Shown in pieces: positions 10,644 through 21,838 of a stretch of DNA of 64,000 nt; positions within the stretch are counted from its first letter, which is position 1; the number at the start of each line of letters is the position of its first letter. Under the pieces are notes generated by a model. It saw only the letters and a list, made by a program, of their open reading frames with translations, ran no database searches and had not been told where the DNA came from. This DNA comes from Carposina sasakii (Eukaryota; Arthropoda; Insecta; Lepidoptera; Carposinidae). The translations under genes and the position numbers were made by a program. The stretch spans positions 1,302,001 to 1,366,000 of the forward strand of contig CP053155.1 in the NCBI GenBank assembly GCA_014607495.2. The letters run 5' to 3'.

Positions 10644-10933
10644 GATTTCAAAAAGGTAGTAGTAGTAAATTGCTCGCAAATTCACAATTTCATATCACAC
10701 GAAAAGTTTACAAATAAACTTCTGTCATTCTGGGAGCTGTCATTTTGACAATGAAATGAAAGCAAAGGCATACATAAGTTCATACTTGCGGTATGGGTAG
10801 AATTTTTCTAATAAATTATAATTTAGCTTGCTTGAATAATTTCCTTAATAGGAAATGATTCTTTTCTTAGTCATTAAACTCAGCGGAAAAATATTTTAAG
10901 ACAAAGAAACCAAGCATTCCCTTATAAACCATG
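10644..10933. promoter_or_regulatory. RMC1 5' flank, left half of a formerly divergent promoter region
   Basis: This 290-bp non-repetitive stretch lies between the RMC1 start codon and the BEL element. With 21839-21999, it is about all that remains of the original spacer between RMC1 and CC2D2A once the insertions are removed. No TATA box or other core element is recognised with confidence. Confidence 0.4.
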
Positions 10934-11168
10934 TGTAAAGAGTTTTAGCTCTTTGTAGAAATTAAAGTTTTTTTATGATTTTTAACTGTATATAATTTTC
11001 TTTAGTTTTAAGTTTACAAATGTATAAGTATAGCTAAGTACGTGCGTATAGCTTGACTGCGTATGGCCGAGAGAGGTGCGACAGACGACGCGAATGTTGC
11101 AATCGTGTCGCGCGGGGCTCCCCGTAGATTCGGCGATCCGTAGGCCAATATATTATGCAGCCGAAACA
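10934..11168 (-). repeat. BEL/Pao 3' LTR
   Basis: 235 bp, in element sense TG...CA (TGTTTCGGCT to CTCTTTACA). The pol frame stops inside this LTR at 11153-11155. Apparently identical to 17275-17509. Confidence 0.92.
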
Positions 11169-14100
11169 TCCTGGGGGCCATTGAAGAGATCAGTCTTCAA
11201 GCTCTGGTCTGCTTCTTCAAATAGAGGGCAGAGGTACTTGACACCTCGCCTATAAGTGCCACTAGTGGTGACAATATCAGCCACGCGGGTAATTCCGTCA
11301 GTTCCGGGAAATAATTTGGAGATCCTTCCGAGTCGCCAATGAAGCGGTGGAGCATTATCCTCTTTAATGAGGACTAGGTCGCCGATCTGCATCGATCTGC
11401 CTGGAATGCGCCACTTGGTTCTCTGCTGCAGCTCCGAAAGGTACTCAATCTGCCAACGCTTCCAGAAATGTTGCCTTAATGACTCCAGCCTCTGGAAATT
11501 GTCCATCCTGTTCGGATTAAGTTCAGTCAATACAGGTGATGGCAGAGACGTCAGCGCGCGGCCTATAAGGAAGTGACCTGGAGTTAAGGGTTGGAAGTCG
11601 TTGGGAGAGGATGACAGAGGACAGAGAGGACGGCTATTGAGGATGGCCTCAACTTGACCAAATAAAGTTGACAGCTCCTCGAAGGTCAAATGACCATTAC
11701 CTAAAATTCTCTTTAAATGGAATTTCGCCGACTTGACACCTGCCTCCCATAAACCTCCGAAGTGGGGAGCATAAGCCGGTTGAAATTTAAATTTAATTCC
11801 CTCATTTGAAGCGAAATCGGAAATGGAAGAGGAATTCTTACCCAAAAAGTCGCCAATTTCTTTGGCGGCTGCGACAAAATTTCTGCCGTTATCGCAGAGT
11901 ATTTCACGCGGTTTACCTCTGCGAGCAATAAAACGACGCAATGATAAAATAAATAAATCCTTTGATAGATCACTAACTGCCTCTAAGTGTATACACTTAT
12001 AACGTGTACAAACAAAAATAGCCAAATAACATTTCGAGATCTTACAACCTCTGCCCTTCCTATCGGTTATAAAAAATGGTCCAGCAAAATCGACACCAAC
12101 ACTAATAAAGGGAAAATCAGGGGTGATCCGTTGAGACGGCAGGGAACCCATCAAGGGAGCGCTAGTGTTACCAGCAACACGGCGACACCTAACACACTGG
12201 CGAGACACCGTGCGAGCCAAGTCGCGTCCTGAAATAGGCCAAACAAACTCCCTGATTGATCCGAGTAGAAGTTGGGGACCGGCATGCATGAGACGTAAAT
12301 GTTCCTGCTGGAACAGCAGCTTTGTGAGCCTATGTTTAGCATGCAAAAGCATGGGGTGACGTTTCTCAAAAGAGTAAAAAGAAGTGTTTAAACGCCCACC
12401 CACTCTAATAATGTCGTCAGAATCAAGGAAGGGATTTAAAGAAATAAGTTGATTTTTTGAGTTGAGCGGCTGTTTGTCTCTAAGAAGTCTCAACTCAGTA
12501 GGGAAGCTATCACGCTGTGATAATTTAATCATCGCTTTAAAAGACAACTCGAGTTCCTCAGGCTGTAGTACACCTAACCGTTTATTGCTAGGGTTGCGAC
12601 AATTATATATAAATCGAAGTAAATAGGAAAACATGCGTTGTAAGTACTTTAGTTTAGAATACTTATTAAAATCAATAAAATTTGTCTCAATTAATATAAT
12701 ATTTGATTTTAAATCCGGTAAATCGATTTTTTTATTTAATTTTAATCGTGGCCAGTTACATTCTGGCTCATATAAGAACGAGGGCCCGTTCCACCACATA
12801 TTTAAATCAGTTAATCTATGCGCATCAACACCGCGCGACGCATAGTCGGCCGGGTTGAGAGCTGTGGGAACGTGGCGCCACTCACAACCTTCGGTTAATT
12901 CTAGTATGTTAGCTACTCTATTCGATACAAAAGTTTTAAGATTGGTGTGGCTAGTATTGAGCCATGCTAAAACGATAGACGAGTCACTCCAATAGCAAGT
13001 CTGAACTATTTGGCAGCGTAGGGTTCGAGAAACAGCGGAAGTCAGTTGAGCGCCCAGCACAGCTGCACACAGCTCAAGCCGAGGAATAGTTAAGGGCTTG
13101 ACCGGGGCAACTCTAGCCTTGGCACATAGCAGTCTAACTACAATATCGCCGTTATTATTTACAGACCTTAAATAAATACAGGCTGCGTATGAAGTTTGAC
13201 TGGAATCGCAAAAACAATGCATTTGAATATTAGTAGGTGAGTCACACAGTACGTAACGAGGTACCTGTAGCGAGGTTAGCGTAGATAAGCCTGTGACAAA
13301 ATGTTGCCAAGAATGTTTAATGTCATCAGGCACGGGCGCATCCCAATCAATCTTAGCTAGCCACAACTTTTGAATTAAGATTTTAGGTATAATTGTGAGT
13401 AGGCTTAATAAACCCAGTGGGTCAAAAATCTTACAGGAATCGGATAAAATTGTTCGTTTCGTAGGGAAATCTTCCTTTGGCGAATATTGTGTAGGAAAGT
13501 TAATAAAATCTAAGATAGAATCCCAGCCTACACCCAGGGTTTGTGGAGAGGAACTTATTACTAAATTTCCTTGAGCTTGGTTTGTCGCGTTGCACAATAT
13601 AGACGGCAAGTTGGAACGATATTTGCGCAGAGGAAAACAACCAGCTGACAGTGCACGCTCAACAGCAGATTTTATATAGATAAGCTCTTCCTCTGTGTCT
13701 GAACCTGTCAATAAATCGTCTACCAGGAAATCATTTTGGATGATGGTTTTGATTTTAGGGTCGGTACACTCCTCGCCCAACTGCCACAAACAACGTGTGC
13801 TTAGAAAACTAGCGCTGGAAAAACCGTACGTAACCGTATTAAGCCTCAAGGTCGTTAATGGTTCATTAACATTGCCTCTCCACAATATTAATTGCAAATC
13901 GCGGTCACAATCCTGAACATAAATCTGGCGATACATCTTTTCGATGTCGCCAGTAAGCACATATTTATATGAGCGAAATCGCAATAAAATATTAAAAAGC
14001 GAGTCCTGTATAGTGGGTCCTACCATCTGTAAATCATTAATGGAATAGCCAGATGTGGTGGACGCACTACCATTGAAAACAACACGTAGTTTAGTCGATT

Positions 14101-16110
14101 CGCTTGTAGGTTTGAGTACGGCATGATGAGGCACAAAAAAGGAACAATCTGGAATTTTTACTTTAGAAATCGATAGATGGCCTAAATCCGAATACTCTTT
14201 AATAAATGTCTTATATAATATGTGTAGATCAGGTTTTGTGTTTAATCTTTTTTCTAATGCAAGGAACCGTTTCCTTGCAACATGATAAGAATTACCTAGA
14301 CAGTCTGGGTCGGTAATTAGCGGCAGGCGCACGCAGAATCTGCCGTCCGCGTCGCGATAAGTATGAGTTACAAAGTGCTGCTCACATTCAGCTTCCATAT
14401 CGGTGTATAACTTAGTTGCCTGAGGTACTTGTTCCAGTTGCCAAAACTTAGTTAATTCGTCATCTAAACTGTCACGGGTGGAAGCATTGTTACATTGTAA
14501 AAATGAATTAAAAGAAACATTGCATGACCTTGAGTACATAGGCCCGGCAAGTATCCAACCTAGTCGTGACTTTCGAACAATAGGCATATTTTCACCTAGT
14601 GTTATCTGCTCGGTCCCTATCAAATTCCAAAACAAGTCAGCCCCGATTAACATGTCTATACTAGCGGGCTTATAAAATGCGGGATCAGCGAGCTTAATTT
14701 TACGAGGCAAATTCAAACAGGATATATCTATATAGTTATGTGGCAAGTCGCTGGTAATAGTAGGCAAAACAAGACAAGAAATATTGTAATTTAATTTTAG
14801 ATTGAATTTAGAACGTATCTGCACACTGCATCGTTCGGGCGTGTTAGATAAGGGAATGTTTCCTAATCCTACGACATTAACTGTATTATGTAGTGAAGGC
14901 ACTTGTAATTTTAGTTTTAAATTATCAGTAATTAGCGACGTCATGCTACCAGAGTCTAATAATGCGCGGGCAGTGACATATTTATTAGTGACGGGATTAA
15001 AAACATCTATAAGTGCTGTCGATAACAAAATGTGATTTGATCGAGATACCGTCATATTATTTAAAACGATCCCGGTCTCCGACCCCGATTGCAGCGGGGG
15101 CGGCGACGGGTCAGCTTGTGTGTGTACAGCCTGAGGAAACTCCCTGTGTAGTAAAGTGTTGTGACGTTTCTTACAAGTGAAACAAGGACTTAACCTGCAT
15201 CGGTGTGAGGTATGACCTTTGCGCAAACAATTGAGGCACAGTCTCAACTTAGACGCGCTGGAGATTTTATCCTCGATAGACATGGACCGGAACGACGGAC
15301 AGTCATATATCCGGTGGCTGCCATCGCAGATGGCGCACGAGGTAGAAGCAGCAGGCGAAGCAATAGGAGTGGCTGAAATTGTGAAAGTTTTCATGTTGGA
15401 TTTATCCCTTTTATTTGGTAAGAATTTCTGATCACGCTTATTGCTAAGAGGCTTATCAAATTTATTACGCTGGACCGACTCTAGGATATCGGCGCGACCT
15501 TTTAGAAAGCGATAAAAATCAGGTAAAGTGGGCATATCCTCATCGTAATTAGTATTTTTAAATTCTTCCCATTTTAAAATAGTGTTGCTGTCGAGTTTAG
15601 CTGACACCATATAAATAATCAAAGTATCCCACTTATCAGTGGGCTGTCCCAAAGTACATAATGCACGCAAATTCTTAGATACGTGATCCACCAAATGACG
15701 TAACGACTGAGCTGACTCACGTCCTATAGGCGGGCAATTAAAAAGTGAATCTAAGTGATTTACGATCAGCTGTTTCTTATTGTTGTATCGCTCGCAGAGG
15801 AGTTGCCAGGCTTCAATGTAGTTGGAATCGGTAACTTCTAAGTTACTTATGACTTGAGACGCTTCACCTTCTAAATATGAGTTTAAATAATGAAATTTAT
15901 GAATCGGTTTAATTTTATTATTGCTGTGAATGAGTGAATCAAAAGTGTCTCGAAATTCCAACCACTTGAAATACGAACCATCGAAATTGGCAATTTTTAT
16001 TAAAGGTAGCCTAAAGCTTATCTCATTATCATGATGGCTACAGTTGCTGGAACCTTCCGACTTTACGCTAGTAAATTCGGATTTCTCGGAAGCCTTATCA
16101 ATGATTTTTT
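11153..16110 (-). CDS. BEL/Pao polyprotein: gag C-part, protease, RT, RNase H, integrase
   Basis: A frame of about 1,650 codons is open from about 16110 to a TAA at 11153-11155. In order: capsid-like DUF1759 region (WLEFRDTF, YLEGEA); zinc knuckles (CAICDGSHRIYDC, CLNCLRKGHTSHRC) near residue 210-270; aspartic protease RALLDSGSMTSLI near 335; reverse transcriptase with LTGDIEKMYRQI and catalytic FLVDDLL near 665-750; RNase H MHCFCDSSQTSYAACIYLR near 905; integrase zinc finger H-H-C-C (CVRCRR); integrase core VGVDFAGPF and ILCDNGRNF; and a DUF5641-like tail. Numbers are rough and count from the codon at 15961. No stop interrupts it. The only visible defect or device is the frame change from gag at 16105-16111. 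Confidence 0.93.
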
Positions 16111-16379
16111 TGAGATATAGAAATCAGCGAGTAAAAATCCTGTTCTATCTCCTCTCTAGCATCAATCTCAGACCCTAATGTATCCGGGTTAGCTATTTCT
16201 ATCCCGGTCTGAACCTCTTCAAATTGTGTAAATAAGATACGAAAACGTTCGAGTCTCAATGAAAGTTCATCCATTTGTTCCATGGGAATAAATTCTAATT
16301 TCTTAATTTTCTCTATGAAGTTCTTAAACTTGGTTATACGACCTTTAATAGAACTTCTCGTGTTAATGAGAGAAGTCAT
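16098..16379 (-). CDS. BEL/Pao gag N-terminal frame
   Basis: The 93-codon frame begins ATG (MTSLINTRSSIKGRITKFKN) and has the helical N-terminal part of a BEL/Pao gag. It stops at 16098-16100, just after a run of seven A on the sense strand (16105-16111). The pol frame is +1 relative to it and is already open at that point. BEL/Pao elements usually have one long frame, so this is either a one-base indel in the homopolymer or a frameshifting site. I do not reconstruct the joined product. Confidence 0.75.
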   Translation of the reverse strand: MTSLINTRSSIKGRITKFKNFIEKIKKLEFIPMEQMDELSLRLERFRILFTQFEEVQTGIEIANPDTLGSEIDAREEIEQDFYSLISISQKNH

Positions 16380-17274
16380 TTTGCTTATTAACCTTTAGAA
16401 TAGTAACTTTAGAAAATAGATAAACCCTTTAACAAAAATTGATGCGAAAAAATACGTAACTTTGGCTTATGTTCCCCGTGGTAGCTCGTAGCAGCGCCGA
16501 TGTCGCAATCGTCGAGCGGCTAGGTAGGTGCGTAGTCGCACGTACGCCAGCCGGTTTGGATTACTTGTGCGCTGCGCGCTAAGAACAATAATTTTAGGAG
16601 TATAATATGATTACCTGCGTAGTGAAATATGCGTAGGATGTCTTTAATGATTTCGTTACATTTGAAGAGTAGAAAATAAGGCGAGTAATGCGAAAACTAA
16701 ATTAGGGAATAATGTTTTTATCTAATATAGGACAGATTTTTTAATTTAATCAGGTTGGTAAAAGCTTTTATTAGATTCACCTCGAAAGCTGTTTCGAGAG
16801 GAGCTTTTCCAAATATAATAGAGAAATACGTAAATAAAGTAATTTGAATGAATAGCTAAAGCGTTCTCGGAATGATTATGGTTAGGTACAATGGCTTGCG
16901 CAAGCGGCGAAATAGGCAAAATAGCAAAATAAAAAGGCCTTAAATCCGTTGCTTGTAATAGAAATAGACAAGCGTATGCACATAAATTGAATTTATAATG
17001 AGCTTTGAAGCTTTAACAATATTTATTAGCCAAGTGAGGGTGAAAGTTTTATGGAAAAAGAAAGGAAAAATAAGGAATGGTTCACTTCCCTTGATAAACC
17101 TTGGCTGCGGCGCAATTAGGCTGACCGGCTGGCTTGAATCAGGGATGACTGATGCAGCTCCGAACTGGAAGTTGTCGTCGAGTGACCTCAGATTGTCCTT
17201 CACAAAACTTTGACTCGTGTTGCGCACTTGATTTATAGGTACTTGCTGTTCTATTGATCACGTCGGGGTCACCA
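16380..17274 (-). other. BEL/Pao 5' leader
   Basis: Non-coding leader between the 5' LTR and gag. The primer-binding site lies at its right end (about 17257-17274). No other feature is recognised. Confidence 0.6.
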
Positions 17275-17509
17275 TGTAAAGAGTTTTAGCTCTTTGTAGA
17301 AATTAAAGTTTTTTTATGATTTTTAACTGTATATAATTTTCTTTAGTTTTAAGTTTACAAATGTATAAGTATAGCTAAGTACGTGCGTATAGCTTGACTG
17401 CGTATGGCCGAGAGAGGTGCGACAGACGACGCGAATGTTGCAATCGTGTCGCGCGGGGCTCCCCGTAGATTCGGCGATCCGTAGGCCAATATATTATGCA
17501 GCCGAAACA
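17275..17509 (-). repeat. BEL/Pao 5' LTR
   Basis: 235 bp, apparently identical to 10934-11168. It would carry the element promoter. The CCATG duplication follows at 17510-17514. Confidence 0.92.
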
Positions 17510-17522
17510 CCATGATTCGGCG

Positions 17523-17873
17523 CACGGTGGGCTGAAAAACGGCTTTCATAGACATAGGAATCAAAAGTGGCAAATACCGAATTTCTAATCGAATATCGCT
17601 TCTACTAGTTATTATCATATACTCAAATGATACTCGCATCAATCTGCACAAAAACAAAGGACTTATAATTTTTTTACGAAAAATTTGTATGAAGCTAGAA
17701 TAAAAATTTAATTATCTCTTAAACGGCAAGGAAAACCGTAATATCCTTACAGGTAGTTTTAGTACTAATTATTTATGATTTTTTGACGTACTACAAATAA
17801 CGGTTATCACTGCCGATTTTTTTTTAAAAATCATCAAAATATTTTTATTTATTTTTACATACGAAACGGTTCC
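17523..17873 (+). repeat. Left Transib TIR
   Basis: About 351 bp; reverse complement of 21087-21437 with a few substitutions and small homopolymer differences. Starts with the RSS-like heptamer CACGGTG. Confidence 0.9.
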
Positions 17874-18009
17874 TTTTCGTGTTTAAGTTGAGAAACACAG
17901 AATTTTAACAACGCAAAATATAAAATTAGCATCCCCTGTCTACTTCCAAAAGGGTAGGCAAAAGTTTATTGTACTTCCGCACTTAGACATCTATTTTCAG
18001 TGGGATATT

Positions 18010-18266
18010 CATCATCATCAGCCCATAACAGTCCACTGCTGGACCTGAGCCTCTCCCGTGGGAGAATGTTGCCATAATCTCCACGCTTGGCAGGCAGGTT
18101 GGAGATCGATGTAAAAGACCATAGTATAATGAAAATGCTGCTGCCCATTTTCTGGTCTATTGAGGCTCAGGCTAAACGGCGACTAATACAAGCGTATTAG
18201 TCGCCTTTTACGCCCCTGTGTATGGAGGGTTGGTGCTATTCTATTCTGCCGGACACCACACGGCCT
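18010..18266 (-). mobile_element. LINE-type 3' tail inserted inside the Transib leader
   Basis: The 257-bp insert is flanked by a 12-bp direct repeat CAGTGGGATATT (17998-18009 and 18267-18278). On the minus strand it ends in (ATG)n-type repeats, as tails of lepidopteran non-LTR retrotransposons do, and it contains CCCATAACAGTCCACTGC. It is 5'-truncated and leaves the transposase frame untouched. Confidence 0.75.
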
Positions 18267-18691
18267 CAGTGGGATATTGATCAACCAAAATAAGTTTTCA
18301 ATTTTAGATACATTAAAAATACCATAAAGAATTGTTAAGTAATTGTTTAGTTTCATTGTAACTAGGTAAGTGATTAAGTAATTCTAATAATTTAGGCTTC
18401 TGAAGAGACTAAATAGGTGATTAAATAATTAGCAATATCGCGCAACAATGCAATCTTTGGACTGCATCACTTTTTTCTGATTAGCTAATGTGGTAATTAG
18501 TTGTGCTAATGTGTTATATTGTCGACTATAAGTTTTCTTTAGTACTTCTTTGAAAAGTCTAATGGGGGTAGTTAACTAATTATCGATTTTTTGCTATAAA
18601 AGGACTAAACTTTTGCTTTTAATTTAAATTGTTCACATCCGTGTAACTGTTAACACTAAATAATATTTGCTCTGTGATTTTAAATCAAATA

Positions 18692-20806
18692 ATGGAAAGT
18701 TTAATCACCAATTTAGACTTGTTTGTTCTTCTAAAAAGTGAGACTACTTCATTTAATCATGAAGTATTGTTTGGTGCACTTGTATCCCGCATAGGCGATT
18801 GCCTTTCTGTCGAAGATCAAGTAACTGTTAAAGAATTTTGTCGAAGGTTTACGCGAGCTGCTTTACAGAGGTGGCAGAAATCCAGCAGATTCCTTGATAA
18901 TTTCAGAAGACTGTACGGAAATTGGCTGCAAGCAAATATTGATTGGCCAAGTTGTGTGCAAACTTTGGTTAATCGAGAAACTATTGATGATATACACACC
19001 ATCTCTCAAGAACCGTCGACGTCATCGTCCGTTAGTGCAGTAACATCATCGTCTGTTGGGACAATGACAAAAAGGTCCCGAAAACCCTTTGAAGATCTAG
19101 GAAACAAACAGAAAAAGAGAAGATCTGATGACCATACAAGCGAAGATTCCAGTGAATTGGCCTATGCAGCTGCAGCACGTTTAAAAGAAGAAGGGCATGG
19201 AGATATCGCTTCAGTGATCGAATATATGATGAAAAATCCTGAAGCAGCGGCTACAATTAGTGAGACGCTTAAAAAACCAGTGAAAAAAGTGGTTTTTACA
19301 GCAGAGAAAGCGCTTGGATTGCTTCTTTCACTAAAACTATCAAAGTGGCAATATATTACATTGCGAGAGGCTGCCATTCGCGAAGGTGCTAATGATATAT
19401 ATCCATCTTACTACAAAGTGCAACAAACTAAGCTTAGTTGCTACCCTCCGAATCAATCAGTGTCAGTTACGGATTCATCGGCTCGAATTACACTTCAAGC
19501 TTTACTGGACATCACAGTGACGAGGATTCTTCAAAGTCTTTCTGACGATGTGCAAAATAAGCAGCTAAAGCTGATATCCAAGTGGGGATTTGATGGTGCC
19601 TCCAACCAAAGCCGGTACAAGCAGAAAATGGAGGGCGAGCAGGATGATTCCAGCATTTTTATGACCTCTTTGGTCCCACTAAAACTGACAGATGGAGATA
19701 ATACTTTATGGACGAACCCAAAACCATGCTCAGCTTTGTATTGTCGTCCAGTCCAGTTTACTTTTGTAAAAGAGAGTGAAGCAGTTGTAATTGATCACAA
19801 AAGACAAATGGATGATGAAATTAAGGATCTTATCCCCACAGAGAGCAGTAATAATAACAGGGTGACTCATCATCTAATGATGACAATGATCGACGCTAAA
19901 GTCTGCACGTACCTTTCTGAAGCCAGATCAAACGCATCGTGCTACCTGTGCTTAGCAAAACCAACAGAAATGAACCGATTAGATGTTGTAACTTCGAAGA
20001 CTGTGTGTTCTGACGTATATGAATTTGGTTTGTCATCCTTACACGCCCGTATAAATTGCATGGAATGTCTGTTACATATTGCGTACAGGCTTGACTTCAA
20101 ACAGTGGGCAGCGAGAAGTAATGAGCACAAAGAAATGTTGCAGACAAGAAAAAAACACATTCAGGACAAATTTAAAGATGAGCTCAATCTGTTGATTGAT
20201 ATAGTAAAACAGGGCTCGGGAACCACCAATGATGGCAATACCGCACGAAAGTTTTTCGAGTTTCCAAATACAACTGCAGCTATTACCGGGTTGGATGAGG
20301 AGCTCATAAAAAGATTTGCTGTGATTTTGCAAGCAATAACATCTGGCGAGAAAATCGATGTGAACAAGTTCAAAGATTTTTCCCGCAAAACGGCAGAAAA
20401 GTACGTAGAATTATACGATTGGTACTACATGTCGGCAACCGTACATAAATTGTTAATACACGGGGCTGACATCATTGAGAAAAATGACATTGTGCCCATT
20501 GGGGCTCTCTCTGAAGAAGCCTCAGAGTCGCGAAATAAAGATTTTAGGAGGTTCCGGGAAAATCATTCGCGAAAAAGAAGCAGGCAAGATTCAAATCAAG
20601 ATATTTTAAATATGCTTGTCATTTCCTCTGATCCCTTATTAAGTGCACAAAGGCCTAAGCTAGATAGTAAGAGAAAACTAAGCTTTTTTGGTGAAACTCT
20701 CGACTTAATCCAGTTTCAGGAAACTGAGTTCGAGTTTTTAGATGTAACTAACTTGGATTCTGACTCAGAATTGGAATCCGACAACGAGAATGATGAAAAT
20801 TCGTAA
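18692..20806 (+). CDS. Transib transposase (RAG1-like)
   Basis: The 704-aa frame starts at ATG 18692 (MESLITNLDLF); it is open 18 nt earlier but without ATG. The N-terminal third is basic and low-complexity. The RAG1/Transib core follows: D301 in KWGFDGASNQSRYKQK, D401 in MTMIDAKVC, and the glutamate near 608 in GALSEEASESRNKDFR form the likely DDE triad. Zinc-binding-type residues include CYLC (C417, C420), LHARIN (H451) and VHKLLIHG (H585, H590). RAG1 of jawed vertebrates derives from this family. There is no frameshift or internal stop, so it may be active. TAA at 20804-20806; a TTTC-rich tract follows. Confidence 0.93.
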   Translation: MESLITNLDLFVLLKSETTSFNHEVLFGALVSRIGDCLSVEDQVTVKEFCRRFTRAALQRWQKSSRFLDNFRRLYGNWLQANIDWPSCVQTLVNRETIDDIHTISQEPSTSSSVSAVTSSSVGTMTKRSRKPFEDLGNKQKKRRSDDHTSEDSSELAYAAAARLKEEGHGDIASVIEYMMKNPEAAATISETLKKPVKKVVFTAEKALGLLLSLKLSKWQYITLREAAIREGANDIYPSYYKVQQTKLSCYPPNQSVSVTDSSARITLQALLDITVTRILQSLSDDVQNKQLKLISKWGFDGASNQSRYKQKMEGEQDDSSIFMTSLVPLKLTDGDNTLWTNPKPCSALYCRPVQFTFVKESEAVVIDHKRQMDDEIKDLIPTESSNNNRVTHHLMMTMIDAKVCTYLSEARSNASCYLCLAKPTEMNRLDVVTSKTVCSDVYEFGLSSLHARINCMECLLHIAYRLDFKQWAARSNEHKEMLQTRKKHIQDKFKDELNLLIDIVKQGSGTTNDGNTARKFFEFPNTTAAITGLDEELIKRFAVILQAITSGEKIDVNKFKDFSRKTAEKYVELYDWYYMSATVHKLLIHGADIIEKNDIVPIGALSEEASESRNKDFRRFRENHSRKRSRQDSNQDILNMLVISSDPLLSAQRPKLDSKRKLSFFGETLDLIQFQETEFEFLDVTNLDSDSELESDNENDENS

Positions 20807-21086
20807 TATAAGAAAAATATACTTCTTTTCTTTCTTTCTTTCTAATGTAAAAAAAAATACGAATTTTCATCACTCTCATTTTTCAATTTTTTTTATTAAT
20901 TATGTAAGATTACTGTACTATTTGGTTCAATTATAATTTAATTGAATATTTTGTATAATTAAGAACATTTTTGTAACTTAAAATAAACAGCATTTTTTTA
21001 TATTTTTCTTGTTTTATACCTATAAATTCATATCATTTGAGTTAACCACATTCATAATATCGATTTTCTTAAGTTAGACAATAAAG

Positions 21087-21437
21087 GGAACCGTTTCATA
21101 TGTAAAAATAAATAAAAATATTTTGATGATTTTTTAAAAAAAATCGGCAGTGATAACCGTTATTTGTAGTACGTCAAAAAATCATAAATAATTAGTACTA
21201 ACACTACCTGTAAGGATATTACGGTTTTCCTTGCCGTTTAAGAGATAATTAAATTTTTATTCTAGCTTCATACAAATTTTTCGTAAAAAAATTATAAGTC
21301 CTTTGTTTTTGTGCAGATTGATGCGAGTATCATTTGAGTATATGATAATAACTAGTAGAAGCGATATTCGATTAGAAATTCGGTATTTGCCACTTTTGAT
21401 TCCTATGTCTATGAAAGCCGTTTTTCAGCCCACCGTG
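21087..21437 (-). repeat. Right Transib TIR
   Basis: Partner of 17523-17873; ends GCCCACCGTG before the CGGCG duplication. Confidence 0.9.
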
Positions 21438-21442
21438 CGGCG

Positions 21443-21540
21443 GGAAAGGCTGGAAGAGTGCAGGTGTAATTTTCTTGTGAAAATAAAAAAATATTTGTAA
21501 ATGGCTTGCATGTGTCCGTAAAGTGGTTTTCTGGTAGATA
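21443..21540 (+). repeat. Host repeat that received the Transib
   Basis: GGAAAGGCTGGAAG through TCTGGTAGATAAGTT is closely matched at 63672-63778, where no Transib is present. Confidence 0.75.
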
Positions 21541-21838
21541 AGTTATATTTTGATTACTTGTGATGTGAATATAGTGCGTGTACATGGTTTTATACGCAGG
21601 TAAGCCGAGTAAAACTTTAGCCGGAATACGATCTCTTCATGGGCGCATGTAAGTTGTTTCTGCAATAATTTTTCATTTTGACTAACTTTACACTTGTTCT
21701 TGAGGATTTTCCCGACGTTTCTATTCATCATCATCATTATCATCCACCATAAATCATTTACTAATGACAATGGCTGTATGGGCTTAGTTCCCCTTGCCTT
21801 TCCTTCGGGATAAACTAAACAAAAAAAAAAAAAAAAAA
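21541..21838 (+). repeat. Poly-A SINE (family 4), full-length
   Basis: Runs from TATATTTTGATTACTTG to CCTTCGGGATAAACTAAA plus a poly-A tail. Copies occur at 33034-33209 (5'-truncated) and 63284-63584. 5' truncation, A tail and variable-length target duplications mark it as a retroposon. Confidence 0.8.

Larger units (their letters stand above)
10934..17509 (-). mobile_element. BEL/Pao LTR retrotransposon with identical LTRs
   Basis: Two 235-bp LTRs (10934-11168 and 17275-17509) look identical by eye, and the element is flanked by a 5-bp target duplication CCATG (10929-10933 and 17510-17514). In element sense (minus strand) the 5' LTR is on the right; directly inside it lies TGGTGACCCCGACGTG, the likely tRNA primer-binding site. 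The order gag, protease, RT, RNase H, integrase and a tail domain is the BEL/Pao order. There is no env-like frame. The young LTRs imply recent insertion. Confidence 0.93.
17523..21437 (+). mobile_element. Transib DNA transposon, coding-intact
   Basis: A 3,915-bp element with about 351-bp terminal inverted repeats (17523-17873 and 21087-21437). The ends read CACGGTGGGCTGAAAAACGG; CACGGTG resembles the Transib/RAG signal heptamer CACAGTG. It is flanked by CGGCG (17518-17522 and 21438-21442), a 5-bp GC-rich duplication as expected for Transib. The transposase has no break. A 257-bp LINE-type tail is inserted in its 5' leader. A likely empty-site relative lies at 63664. Confidence 0.93.

Noticed and set aside
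21303..21500. 65-codon frame with a twin at 17355-17657
   Set aside because: Both lie in the Transib TIRs; the frame is a by-product of the inverted repeat.
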